Positions 8,017-16,136 of a stretch of 22,286 nucleotides of DNA are shown piece by piece (positions within the stretch are counted from its first letter, which is position 1; every line of letters starts with the position of its first letter). Below the pieces are notes generated by a model. That model was not told the DNA's origin, did no database searches, and worked only from the letters and a program-made list of their open reading frames with translations. The position numbers and the translations under genes were made by a program. The stretch is from UBA7960 sp964348755 (GTDB taxonomy: Bacteria > Bacteroidota > Bacteroidia > Bacteroidales > UBA7960), in assembly GCA_964348755.1 (NCBI GenBank), contig CAYGDW010000048.1, positions 1 through 22,286 of the forward strand, given 5' to 3'.

Positions 8017-8976
8017 ATGAAAGAATACACCTACACAGAGAAAAAAGATACCAGATCAGGATTTGGAGCCGGTCTGATTGAAATTGGCCGCCGCAACCCC
8101 AACGTGGTGGCATTGTGTGCCGACCTGACAGGATCGCTCAAAATGAACGACTTTCAAAAGGAATTTCCCAACAGGTTTTTTCAGGTGGGCATTGCCGAAG
8201 CCAATATGATGGGCATAGCCGCCGGCATGACCATTGGAGGTAAAATACCATATACAGGCACTTTTGCCAATTTCAGTACCGGCAGGGTTTACGATCAGAT
8301 TCGACAAAGCATTGCCTATTCGGGCAAAAATGTAAAAATATGTGCCTCGCACGCCGGCCTGACCCTGGGCGAGGATGGCGCCACACATCAAATACTTGAA
8401 GATATAGGTATGATGAAAATGTTGCCCCACATGACCGTAATAGTTCCTTGCGACTTCAACCAAACCAAAGCAGCAACCATAGCAATTGCCGATTATCAAG
8501 GTCCGGTTTACCTGCGTTTTGGCAGGCCTTCAGTTCCCAATTTTACTGAAGCCAATCAAACATTTGTAATTGGAAAGGCCATTGTGCTAAACCAGGGTGC
8601 CGATGTGAGCATTTTTGCTTGCGGCCACCTGGTTTGGGAAGCCCTTGAAGCCGGAAAAATACTTTACAAAGAAGGCATTAATGCCGAAATAATTGATGTA
8701 CACACTATTAAACCTTTGGATGCTGAATGCATCTTAAATTCAGTTATGAAAACTGGTTGCGCAGTTACAGCTGAAGAACACCAGATGAATGGAGGCTTGG
8801 GCGAGTCCATTACCCGCCTGTTAGCCCAAAATTTTCCTGCACCTGTTGAGCTTATTGGGGTAAACGACCGGTTTGGCGAAAGTGGAACGCCGGCCCAATT
8901 AATGGAAAAATATGGGCTCAACGCCCAAAACATTGTTAAAGCTGTACAAAAAGTATTGAAAAGAAAGACAAAGTAA
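8017..8976 (+). CDS. Transketolase, C-terminal subunit
   Basis: A 319-residue subunit that carries the pyrimidine-binding and C-terminal domains of transketolase and completes the enzyme begun at 5744. The catalytic Glu is Glu61 in QVGIAEANMMGIAAG, which activates the ThDP aminopyrimidine. His112 (CASHAGLTLGEDGATHQ) and His124 belong to the substrate/cofactor pocket. The C-terminal domain includes EEHQMNGGLGE and DRFGESGTPAQL. Length and order fit C-terminal subunits; 1-deoxyxylulose-5-phosphate synthase is excluded by the split arrangement and motif spacing. The gap to the sigma factor gene is 9 bases. Confidence 0.95.
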   Translation: MKEYTYTEKKDTRSGFGAGLIEIGRRNPNVVALCADLTGSLKMNDFQKEFPNRFFQVGIAEANMMGIAAGMTIGGKIPYTGTFANFSTGRVYDQIRQSIAYSGKNVKICASHAGLTLGEDGATHQILEDIGMMKMLPHMTVIVPCDFNQTKAATIAIADYQGPVYLRFGRPSVPNFTEANQTFVIGKAIVLNQGADVSIFACGHLVWEALEAGKILYKEGINAEIIDVHTIKPLDAECILNSVMKTGCAVTAEEHQMNGGLGESITRLLAQNFPAPVELIGVNDRFGESGTPAQLMEKYGLNAQNIVKAVQKVLKRKTK

Positions 8977-8985
8977 AGAAAACGG

Positions 8986-9531
8986 ATGTCGCATTATTCG
9001 GACAATGAGTTACTGAAACGCTTCAATGAATCGGAAAACCCCGGTTATGCTTTCGATCTTATTGTCAGAAAATATCAGGAACAGGTTTACTGGCATATAC
9101 GCAGGTTGGTAACCTGCCACGAAGATGCAAACGACATAGCCCAAAATGTTTTTTTAAAGGCCTGGATAGCTCTGCCTGATTTCAGGGGCGAGTCGGGTCT
9201 TTTTACATGGCTGTATCGCATTGCTACCAACGAAGCCTTATCTTTTTTGAAAAAGAAAAAAACACATTTCTATTTCACAATTGAGGGTGAAAATCAGCAA
9301 ACAATTAACTCGCTTGAGTCAGAAGCCTATTTTTCGGGAGATGAAATAGAAAAAAAAATTCAAAAAGCCATATTTTCTCTTCCTGAAAAACAAAGAGTGG
9401 TTTTTAATCTTCGTTATTACGACGAAATGAAATATGAAGATATGTCGAAAATTCTCGATACTTCCGAAGGTGCTTTAAAGGCATCGTACCATCACGCAGT
9501 TAAAAAAATCGAAAAATTTCTGACTTCATAA
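8986..9531 (+). CDS. ECF-family RNA polymerase sigma factor
   Basis: A 181-residue sigma-70 of the extracytoplasmic-function group. Region 2 (about 21-90) has YQEQVYWHIRRL, the -10-reading stretch DANDIAQNVFLKAW, and FTWLYRIATNEALSFLKKKK. Region 4 (about 123-177) has LPEKQRVVFNLRYYDEMKYEDMS and a helix-turn-helix ending in KASYHHAVKKIE. There is no region 1 or 3. The start lies 9 bases after the transketolase C-subunit stop, so it appears to be in the same transcript. The two following genes encode an envelope protein and a Spy/CpxP-like protein, which is the common layout of sigma/anti-sigma/effector modules in this phylum. The target promoters cannot be read from this window. Confidence 0.92.
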   Translation: MSHYSDNELLKRFNESENPGYAFDLIVRKYQEQVYWHIRRLVTCHEDANDIAQNVFLKAWIALPDFRGESGLFTWLYRIATNEALSFLKKKKTHFYFTIEGENQQTINSLESEAYFSGDEIEKKIQKAIFSLPEKQRVVFNLRYYDEMKYEDMSKILDTSEGALKASYHHAVKKIEKFLTS

Positions 9532-9567
9532 TTAAACCATTGATTATTATTGCAATCAAATAGCAAA

Positions 9568-10098
9568 ATGTTTCAGAAAATGAAAGCAGGCAAAGGTGAA
9601 ATAACCCGTGAGTTGCAGCAGTTGGGTGCAAAAAAACTTGCCTCGCACAACAAGAGTTCTGGTTTTGGAGTACCCGAAGGTTATTTTGAAGGCTTTTCTT
9701 TGGCTGTTCAAAAAAAGGTAGAAGCTCAAATTCAAGAGCAAAATACTTCGAATACGCGCTTCATCAAACTGAAAACGGCCGTAAGTATTGCCGCCTCTAT
9801 TGTTTTGGTGGCAAGTTTGGCCATCACCTTGTTGCTTTTGCAACCCGACAGGGAGGAAGTGGTTAACAATGAATTTTATGACATACAGTTTGAAGAATTT
9901 TTTGCCAATGTAACCCTGAACGACCGGACCTTGCTCTACGACCTGATACTTGACCAGGAGTCCGAGCCTTTTGAGGAAAATTTTTCAGGTACTGCAAACG
10001 ATGATTATTTATTTGAATACCTGGTAGATGCTTCACGTTACCAGGGAATAGATCTTTCAGAATTATTTACCCAAAACGGAATTGATAACCAACGCTAA
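9568..10098 (+). CDS. Single-pass membrane protein, probable anti-sigma factor
   Basis: A 176-residue protein with a cytoplasmic N-terminal part (about 1-66), one membrane helix at about 69-91 (KTAVSIAASIVLVASLAITLLLLQ) and an acidic extracytoplasmic region of about 85 residues. The segment GVPEGYFEGFSLAVQKKV is typical of proteins that follow ECF sigma genes in Bacteroidetes. No zinc-binding HxxxCxxC anti-sigma motif is present, so the anti-sigma role is inferred from gene order and topology. I prefer the ATG at 9568; a TTG at 9550 is in frame but adds only six residues. The next gene begins 5 bases after the stop. Confidence 0.75.
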   Translation: MFQKMKAGKGEITRELQQLGAKKLASHNKSSGFGVPEGYFEGFSLAVQKKVEAQIQEQNTSNTRFIKLKTAVSIAASIVLVASLAITLLLLQPDREEVVNNEFYDIQFEEFFANVTLNDRTLLYDLILDQESEPFEENFSGTANDDYLFEYLVDASRYQGIDLSELFTQNGIDNQR

Positions 10099-10103
10099 AA
10101 ATC

Positions 10104-10607
10104 ATGCTTCACTTAAAAAATCATATAAAAATGGGTTCAATCAAAAACGCAGCATTGACCGCACTGTTAATCTGTTTTTTAATGCCAGCCCAAGCTCAGC
10201 CGCCCACTGTTGCAACCCAGGATTCGCGCATTGAGGCTATTGAGTCGAGGCGAATTGCTTTTCTAACCAAAAAAATGAGTTTAACCCCCGATGAGGCACG
10301 GGTTTTTTGGCCTGTTTATAACGAATACAATAAAAAGCGCGACGAACTTACTGCCGAACATCGCAAGAAGTGGCACAAGGTCAAAGTGTCGGAAATGAGC
10401 AATGAGGAAGCGGGCCGTTATTCCGAAGACCTGATTCTTCACATGGAGCGCAATGCTTCAATAAAGAGGGAATATCACGAACGGCTCAAGCGAATACTTC
10501 CGGCCCGCAAAATTGCTTTGCTTTATGAAGCCGAGCGAGAATTTAACCGAATTCTTTTCCAGGAGGCCAGGCGCCGGGCCAGGGAAGAAGGCGCAAGCGG
10601 ACGTTAA
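10104..10607 (+). CDS. Spy/CpxP-like periplasmic stress protein
   Basis: A 167-residue exported, highly charged, mostly helical protein. A signal peptide ends near AQAQ (residues 29-32). The mature part carries LTPDEARVFWPVYNEYNKKRDEL and a long basic helix ending in EREFNRILFQEARRRARE, which recalls LTxxQ-type Spy/CpxP proteins that bind unfolded envelope proteins or metals. An ATG at 10131 is an alternative start and gives a shorter signal peptide (GSIKNAALTALLICFLMPAQA). It is the last gene of the run. A role as sensor or effector of the adjacent ECF sigma is inferred from context. Confidence 0.78.
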   Translation: MLHLKNHIKMGSIKNAALTALLICFLMPAQAQPPTVATQDSRIEAIESRRIAFLTKKMSLTPDEARVFWPVYNEYNKKRDELTAEHRKKWHKVKVSEMSNEEAGRYSEDLILHMERNASIKREYHERLKRILPARKIALLYEAEREFNRILFQEARRRAREEGASGR

Positions 10608-10660
10608 TGAATTGATTAAGATAAAATAATTCGGGATTAGTGGATATTTAAATCATCCTA

Positions 10661-10702
10661 AAAAAATGCCTGCCGAAAAGGTTTTATCCTTGTGGCAGGC
10701 AT
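10661..10702 (-). terminator. Rho-independent terminator of the bat operon
   Basis: Read on the minus strand, ATGCCTGCC (10702-10694) pairs with GGCAGGCAT (10674-10666) around a 19-base loop that contains a second small stem, and six T follow. The hairpin begins 4 bases after the batE stop. On the plus strand no T-run follows the hairpin, so it mainly serves batE. Confidence 0.88.
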
Positions 10703-10706
10703 CCGG

Positions 10707-11465
10707 TTAAATGACTTCGAGCATTGTTTTCTTTACCCATCCAATATTACCATTTGCAAGCCTTATTTCTACCCAATCGCCCAGTTCACCTGTAATACTG
10801 GCTTTGCTGCCTTCGTGTATTACAAACAGATCGGGGTTTGCATCCCCGGGCGAGCTTTTGGCTGTTGCCCTTTGGGCCATAATAATAGCTTCCTTTTTCT
10901 GAAATGTATGGTAATACTGTGCACGGGCCGAAAAAAAGGAAATTGTCATAAATAACAGGCCAAGCAATGAAAGGCCAAAGGCAGCTTTTTTCATACTCCG
11001 CGTTTTGAAAAACAGGTAGCCACCAAAAAGGGCAAGTGTCAGGGCCAGAAAAAGCAATGCAAGTTTGGCCCAGGTGTCGATGCTGAACGATGAATTCATC
11101 GACCTCCACCATTTTTCATAAAAAATAAGTGGAGTAGCATTAATACGGTCAACAATACGTCCATGGGCAATTTCAAGATTAAACATGGTGTTGTTGTCGC
11201 CGGGTTTGATTCTGAGCGCCCGCTCGTAATTTAAGATGGCCGGCCCCAGCCGATTATCTTTAAAATAGGCATTCCCCAGGTTGTAATACAATCCATGGGC
11301 TTCAAGTTTTTGATCAAGTACTGACTCGTAAAGCTCAATGGCATAAGAATATTGCCCTTCGAGGTAAGCCGTATTTGCCTGTTCAATCAATTGTTCGGGC
11401 CCGGCTGCAAAAAGGGGTTGAAACGAATAAAGAAAACCAAGAAATATTATGGTTGTCAGTCGCAT
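10707..11465 (-). CDS. batE: BatE: TPR and SH3-like membrane protein
   Basis: A 252-residue protein and the last gene of the bat operon. It has a signal peptide (1-21), two TPR units (about 24-100, including GLYYNLGNAYFKDNRLGPAILNYERALRIKP), a Trp-rich stretch, two membrane helices (about 133-152 and 161-182) and a C-terminal bacterial SH3 domain (195-252, ending GWVKKTMLEVI). This TPR-TM-TM-SH3 order is that of BatE. The protein probably scaffolds the Bat complex, and the SH3 domain may contact peptidoglycan or partner proteins. The gap to batD is only 5 bases. Confidence 0.9.
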   Translation of the reverse strand: MRLTTIIFLGFLYSFQPLFAAGPEQLIEQANTAYLEGQYSYAIELYESVLDQKLEAHGLYYNLGNAYFKDNRLGPAILNYERALRIKPGDNNTMFNLEIAHGRIVDRINATPLIFYEKWWRSMNSSFSIDTWAKLALLFLALTLALFGGYLFFKTRSMKKAAFGLSLLGLLFMTISFFSARAQYYHTFQKKEAIIMAQRATAKSSPGDANPDLFVIHEGSKASITGELGDWVEIRLANGNIGWVKKTMLEVI

Positions 11466-11470
11466 TGCTT

Positions 11471-13321
11471 TTATAATCTTTTGGTTCTTAATTCTTTTTC
11501 AAGAGTAATGATGGTTTGAAGCGTTCTTTGGTAGGTTTCATCCATTTTCGAATGGGGAGATCCTGGCGCAAAACGAGCAAATTCGCATTCGCTGAGGGTT
11601 TCAATAAACCTGCCAGCAAGGTCGGAAGGCACTTCGCGGGTGTTAAAAATTTCAGAAACAGCTTCCTTATTAAGTTTCGAAACCGGAATATTGAGTTTGT
11701 CGGCCAGATAACCCCAAAGTGCCCTGAAAATCTCATCGTAAAATTCAGATTGGTTTTCCGATTTCATGAAAAGCTGCGCTTTTTTTAGCCTTTTTTGTGC
11801 CATTTTTTGGGCTTTGCGGTTTCGCAAAAGGGCCTGGTCGCTCTGCAAAATTATATGGCGTCGCCAAAGCAATAGCAATAAGCCAAACGATATAACAATG
11901 CCAAACATTAAAAAGTAATACAGCTTGCTTTTGTAAAACATTGTTCCTACCGGGCTGAGGCTGAAAACCTGGTTTTGAATGAAGCGGATGTCCGATGTAA
12001 GGTATTGTACATCTTCCTGCGTGGTGCCGGTTGTCGGGTTTTGACCAGAAGTCATTGCACTTCCTGTTACTTCTACGGTGAACGGCCCTGCTGTACGTGT
12101 AACAAACCTGCCAGCAGCCGCATCGAAAAAACTAAACTGTATTGAGGGAATTTCAAAGGTTCCGCCGGTACGTGGTATCAGTAGGTATTCAAAAGAACGG
12201 CTCCCAGTAAGGCCCCCGGCCGAAACCCTTATGTTGTCAGAAATATTCGGATCAAAAGCCTCAAGATTGGCCGGAAATTGTATTTCGGGTTTTTCAAGCA
12301 TACGGAGGTTTCCGCTTCCGCTAATGTTAATATTTAGGGTAATCGGCTCATTTACATTTGTTTGTAGCGGTTTCAACCCGGCTTTCAAGTCTAAATTACC
12401 AACCATTCCTTTGAAAGAGGGGGGGCGGTTTTGGGTAGGAAGGGGTTTTACATTGAGCCGAACCTGGTTTGAGCGAAGGTTGTGTTCTGCATTTTGAAAT
12501 GCTCCGAATGGCGAACCGCCAAAAAATTCGTCGAGCAAACTTCCCGTTCGTCGCGGGGCTGTCAACTTTACAATAGTAAGCATATTCAATGGCTCGATGG
12601 TTAACATGCCTGCCCTTTGAGGGAAAAGGACCACCTGCCTGATTGTTGCAACATTGTATCGTTGTCCATCTATCACCTCCTCAGTAACCTGCGGCTGATC
12701 GGCCGTAACAACGTCTTCGGACCAGAAACCCTGGTATGAGGGTAGCTTTTCAATGCTGTAGTTCGAAACCACTACGCGTGTATAAAGCTTGTAGGTAAGT
12801 GTAACCGCCTGTCCCTGATATGGGTTTGGGTTATTTACCACCGCTCTGAGAAAAATGTCGCGATCGCTTACTCCCTGATTGGAGGGCGATTGGGGATGAC
12901 CTGCCGAAGGGGATGTGCTTTGGCCCCCCGCTGCTGACTGGCCTGATACTCTTATGGTTAATGGCTCGGTTTCATACCTGCGGCCATCTATAGTTGCATT
13001 GGCAGCCGCTACAGTAAATGTGCCTTCGCGTGTTGCTTCAACAATGTAGGTAAAGGAATAGTTTTCGTAATGTGTTACCTGGCCACCAATAATTTGGGAT
13101 GAAGAGCTTGACGACTGATTAGGACCCGAGAGCAGGCGCAACTCGCCAAACGATGGTCCGTTGAAGCTGCCAGGCCTTTTGTTAATTGAAAATATTACCC
13201 TGAACCGTTCACCAACGGCAACCTGCGATGGGGCAGAAGCAGTAAACCTGACTTCATTGGCCCAAAGCCTTGGAAAAGATAATAGACAAAGCAGTAAAAT
13301 TATAAAAGCTCGATTGTTCAT
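11471..13321 (-). CDS. batD: BatD: large periplasmic beta-domain protein with C-terminal anchor
   Basis: A 616-residue BatD-type protein. It has a signal peptide (1-21), then several beta-sandwich domains (about 24-125, 150-290 and 300-420) with repeated PxxVxVGExFxV and VxLTYKLYTR patterns. A membrane helix lies at about 466-485 (YYFLMFGIVISFGLLLLLW). A cytoplasmic helical tail of about 125 residues follows, with a basic stretch (RNRKAQKMAQKRLKKAQLF). The linker at 128-148 is rich in Ser, Gly and Pro. The family is tied to aerotolerance in Bacteroides, although its biochemical action is unknown. It lies between batC and batE with gaps of 12 and 5 bases. The tail resembles that of the 332-residue protein upstream in the operon, which suggests both may bind the same partner. 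Confidence 0.92.
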   Translation of the reverse strand: MNNRAFIILLLCLLSFPRLWANEVRFTASAPSQVAVGERFRVIFSINKRPGSFNGPSFGELRLLSGPNQSSSSSSQIIGGQVTHYENYSFTYIVEATREGTFTVAAANATIDGRRYETEPLTIRVSGQSAAGGQSTSPSAGHPQSPSNQGVSDRDIFLRAVVNNPNPYQGQAVTLTYKLYTRVVVSNYSIEKLPSYQGFWSEDVVTADQPQVTEEVIDGQRYNVATIRQVVLFPQRAGMLTIEPLNMLTIVKLTAPRRTGSLLDEFFGGSPFGAFQNAEHNLRSNQVRLNVKPLPTQNRPPSFKGMVGNLDLKAGLKPLQTNVNEPITLNINISGSGNLRMLEKPEIQFPANLEAFDPNISDNIRVSAGGLTGSRSFEYLLIPRTGGTFEIPSIQFSFFDAAAGRFVTRTAGPFTVEVTGSAMTSGQNPTTGTTQEDVQYLTSDIRFIQNQVFSLSPVGTMFYKSKLYYFLMFGIVISFGLLLLLWRRHIILQSDQALLRNRKAQKMAQKRLKKAQLFMKSENQSEFYDEIFRALWGYLADKLNIPVSKLNKEAVSEIFNTREVPSDLAGRFIETLSECEFARFAPGSPHSKMDETYQRTLQTIITLEKELRTKRL

Positions 13322-13333
13322 GGGTTTTTTATT

Positions 13334-14005
13334 TTACCACTCCTTGGCCTGACGGGCAGGCGGCCTTTGGGTTTGATTAGGGTTAAGTTCTTGGTGAACA
13401 TTTTGTTCCTTCTGGTTTAGGGCATCCAAAATGCGCTCTGCATCTTGTGGCGAAATCTGGTTTGGCTTAGGCTGCTGCTGCCTTGGTTGTTCGTTTTCGC
13501 CTTGCTGGGGCTGCTGATTCTGTTGCTGCTCCTGGTCATCCTGCTTGTCGTTGCCCTGATTCTGTGGCGGTTGCTCTTGCAGTTGCCGCATGGCATAAGC
13601 AAGATTAAACCGCGTTTGCTCGTCATCGGGATTTATGCGCAAAGAATTTTTGTAAGCCTCAACACTCTCGGCATACTTTTGCGACTTCAGAAGGGAATTG
13701 CCTAGATTATGATATGCATAAGCCTTTTGGCGATCGTTGGTGGCAATACCAGACAAACCCTGATACAATTGGGCTGCTTCATCAAATCTTCCCTGGCGGT
13801 AAAGCGCATTTCCCAGGTTAAACATACCTTTTAAGTTCTGGGGGTTTTGCTGCAACGACTGTCTGTACCTAACCTCGGCCTCATTAAACTTTTCGGCCTG
13901 GTATAACTTGTTGCCTTGCCTAATTTGCTGTCGGTCGGATTGTGCAAAACCGGTATTGGCCAAAACAAGCAAAAGCATAAATTTTGCAAAATACCTGATA
14001 TTCAT
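13334..14005 (-). CDS. batC: BatC: TPR protein with Gln/Pro-rich linker
   Basis: A 223-residue exported TPR protein. A signal peptide covers 1-21. Three TPR units span about 24-143 (including KGMFNLGNALYRQGRFDEAAQLY and YAYHNLGNSLLKSQKYAESVEAYKNSLRINP). A low-complexity region rich in Gln, Asn and Pro follows (about 142-185), then a short amphipathic tail. BatB and BatC form a complex in other bacteria, so the TPR face probably binds the VWA protein encoded just upstream. The gap to batB is 15 bases. The Gln-rich region produces long out-of-frame readings that are not genes. Confidence 0.9.
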   Translation of the reverse strand: MNIRYFAKFMLLLVLANTGFAQSDRQQIRQGNKLYQAEKFNEAEVRYRQSLQQNPQNLKGMFNLGNALYRQGRFDEAAQLYQGLSGIATNDRQKAYAYHNLGNSLLKSQKYAESVEAYKNSLRINPDDEQTRFNLAYAMRQLQEQPPQNQGNDKQDDQEQQQNQQPQQGENEQPRQQQPKPNQISPQDAERILDALNQKEQNVHQELNPNQTQRPPARQAKEW

Positions 14006-14020
14006 TTTCTTGAAAACCGT

Positions 14021-15061
14021 TTAAGATTTACCGAACAAATTAATTTTTTCGAGCCATTTGTTCTTTCTTTCAAAAATAAAGATTTCAAACACAAGAAACA
14101 AAAGTGCCAGGGTCACAAAATAATGGAATCGGCTTTGATAATCGGCAAAAACCATTACTTCAAAGGTTTCCTGTTCCATTTTTCTTATTTCGTCAAGTAT
14201 TCTGTTCAGGCCAAGATCAGCCTCTGTGCTATGCCTGAATACTCCGCCTGTAGCCTGGGCAATTTGCCTTAAAGTGGCTTCGTCGTAGCGCGAAACCACG
14301 GTATTGCCTTCATTGTCGCGCAAAAAGCCTGTAAGTTGGTTGTTGTTGTAAACCGGAACCGGGGCCCCGGCATGGGTGCCAATGCCAACGGTGTGAATAA
14401 TCACTCCGGCCTCAGCGGCCAATTTTGCCGCTGCTACGGGGTCGTCAATATGATTTTCGCCATCGCTTACAATTATTATTACTTTATTTTTAAGGTCTTC
14501 GCCCTGAAATGAGGCCATTGCCCTTTCAATGGCACCTCCAATTGCTGTTCCCTGCAATGGCACCGATTCGGGGCTGGCCGTACGTAGCATCATTTTTGCG
14601 GCAGAATGGTCGGTAGTTATCGGAACCTGGGTAATAGAGCTGCCAGCAAAAAGCACTATACCTATCCGGTCGTTTTCGAGCCTGTCAATAAGCCTGGATA
14701 CTGCCATCCTTGCCCTTTCGAGCCTGTTTGGTCTTATGTCCTGTGCAAGCATACTGCGGCTTACATCAAGGGCAATTATTAAATCAACCCCCTCTCGTTT
14801 TGCCTCCTGCATTCGGCTTCCAACCAGCGGATTGGCTGCTGCCACAATAAGCATTGAAAATGCCATCAAAATCAGCGTAAAGCGCAACCAAGGCCTTCGC
14901 ACCGAGCGCCAGGGCATTATTACCTTAAAAACCTTTTGCTGTCCAAAGCGGTTCAGCGCCTGTTTACGAAAATGCCACGAAAGCCAAAACAAGCCCAGAA
15001 GTACCGGAATCAGGGTAAAAAGATAAAAATACTGAGGATTTTCAAAACGCAATATATCCAT
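14021..15061 (-). CDS. batB: BatB: membrane-anchored VWA protein
   Basis: A 346-residue protein with two N-terminal membrane helices (about 12-30 and 59-77), a VWA domain (about 92-285) and a C-terminal helix (about 312-330). The MIDAS is complete: DVSRS (99-103), Thr in GTAIGGA, and Asp in VSDGENH. The layout TM-TM-VWA-TM is that of BatA/BatB. The domain probably faces the periplasm and binds partner proteins through a metal ion. It is separated from batA by 17 bases and is followed by batC. It resembles the product of 15079-16068 along its whole length, consistent with an ancient duplication. Confidence 0.92.
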   Translation of the reverse strand: MDILRFENPQYFYLFTLIPVLLGLFWLSWHFRKQALNRFGQQKVFKVIMPWRSVRRPWLRFTLILMAFSMLIVAAANPLVGSRMQEAKREGVDLIIALDVSRSMLAQDIRPNRLERARMAVSRLIDRLENDRIGIVLFAGSSITQVPITTDHSAAKMMLRTASPESVPLQGTAIGGAIERAMASFQGEDLKNKVIIIVSDGENHIDDPVAAAKLAAEAGVIIHTVGIGTHAGAPVPVYNNNQLTGFLRDNEGNTVVSRYDEATLRQIAQATGGVFRHSTEADLGLNRILDEIRKMEQETFEVMVFADYQSRFHYFVTLALLFLVFEIFIFERKNKWLEKINLFGKS

Positions 15062-15078
15062 AAATTTGGTTTAACTTT

Positions 15079-16068
15079 TCAAGGATTTGTTTTCAACCAG
15101 GTGTTTTTTAGCACTATTTCAATGGCAATCAAAAGCAGGGCCAGCAGCACCAAAGGTAAATATTCATCCCGTTTGCGCTTATATTCGGTTACATCAATGC
15201 GGGTGCGTTCAAGTTGGTCAATTTCTTCATAGATTTCGAACAACTTTGTCGGACTGTCGGCCCAGTAGTATTTGCCTCCGGTCATCGAGGCCATTTGTTT
15301 CAATAATTCTTCATCTACCGGAATTTCGACCATTCGGTACTGAACCCCCAAAGGAGTTTGAAACGGAAAAGGGACGCTTCCTTTGGTGCCAACGCCTATG
15401 GTGTGCAGCCTTATACCCTGAAGGCTTGCAATTTCGGCAGCCGTTAGCGGATCAATAACTCCTGCATTGTTTATACCATCGGTAAGCAAAATTATTACCC
15501 TGCTAATGGCCTGGCTTTCGCGAAGCCGGTTTATAGCTGTGGCAAGGCCATCGCCAATGGCCGTGCCGTCTTCGACCATGCCAATGCTAACCCCGGCAGT
15601 CAATTCCTTCAACAAAGCATGATCGGTTGTAAGCGGAACCAATGTAAAACTCTGCCCACTAAATACAGCAACGCCAATACGGTCGGTAGGTCGCATACTT
15701 ATAAACTCAAGCGCGGTTTGTTTTGCAACTTCCATGCGGTTGGGTTTGAAATCTTCGGCAAGCATTGAGCCAGAAATGTCGATGGCAATCATAATTTCTA
15801 TTCCTTCCATGCTTACCTCGTGCGAACTTAAAGATGACTGCGGACGCGCCAAAGCTAATATGAGCAAGGCCATTGCAAGCATGCGAAGCACAAAAGGCAA
15901 ATGCAGCAGCCGAAGCCTAAAACTTTTTCTTACCCCCTCAATAAAAGCCGAATGCGAAAACCGGATATCGGCACCGTGCTGCCGGTATTTCCAAATATAC
16001 CACGCCACCAGCAATGGTATTAATGTTAGCAACAATAAAAAAGGCCGGTATGCAAAATTTATTTCCAC
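15079..16068 (-). CDS. batA: BatA: membrane-anchored VWA protein
   Basis: A 329-residue protein with the same plan as BatB. It has membrane helices at about 7-25 and 57-75, a VWA domain at about 91-290 and a C-terminal helix at about 309-325. The MIDAS residues are DISGS (97-101), Thr in EDGTAIGDGL and Asp in LTDGINN. In this family the VWA domain is a likely client of the MoxR ATPase encoded upstream in the same operon. There are 68 bases between the start codon and the orf332 stop, the widest gap in the operon. I saw no terminator or exact TAnnTTTG box there. Confidence 0.93.
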   Translation of the reverse strand: MEINFAYRPFLLLLTLIPLLVAWYIWKYRQHGADIRFSHSAFIEGVRKSFRLRLLHLPFVLRMLAMALLILALARPQSSLSSHEVSMEGIEIMIAIDISGSMLAEDFKPNRMEVAKQTALEFISMRPTDRIGVAVFSGQSFTLVPLTTDHALLKELTAGVSIGMVEDGTAIGDGLATAINRLRESQAISRVIILLTDGINNAGVIDPLTAAEIASLQGIRLHTIGVGTKGSVPFPFQTPLGVQYRMVEIPVDEELLKQMASMTGGKYYWADSPTKLFEIYEEIDQLERTRIDVTEYKRKRDEYLPLVLLALLLIAIEIVLKNTWLKTNP

Positions 16069-16136
16069 TTTTTCTTTATCTGGTTTAATTTGCTTTAATG
16101 CAACAACTTAAAGTTTGTTATGGGCAAATGCCGGTT

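Noticed and set aside
13445..13705. A Leu-rich membrane-like frame on the plus strand
   Set aside because: It is the reverse reading of the Gln-rich codons of batC, which read as Leu on the other strand.
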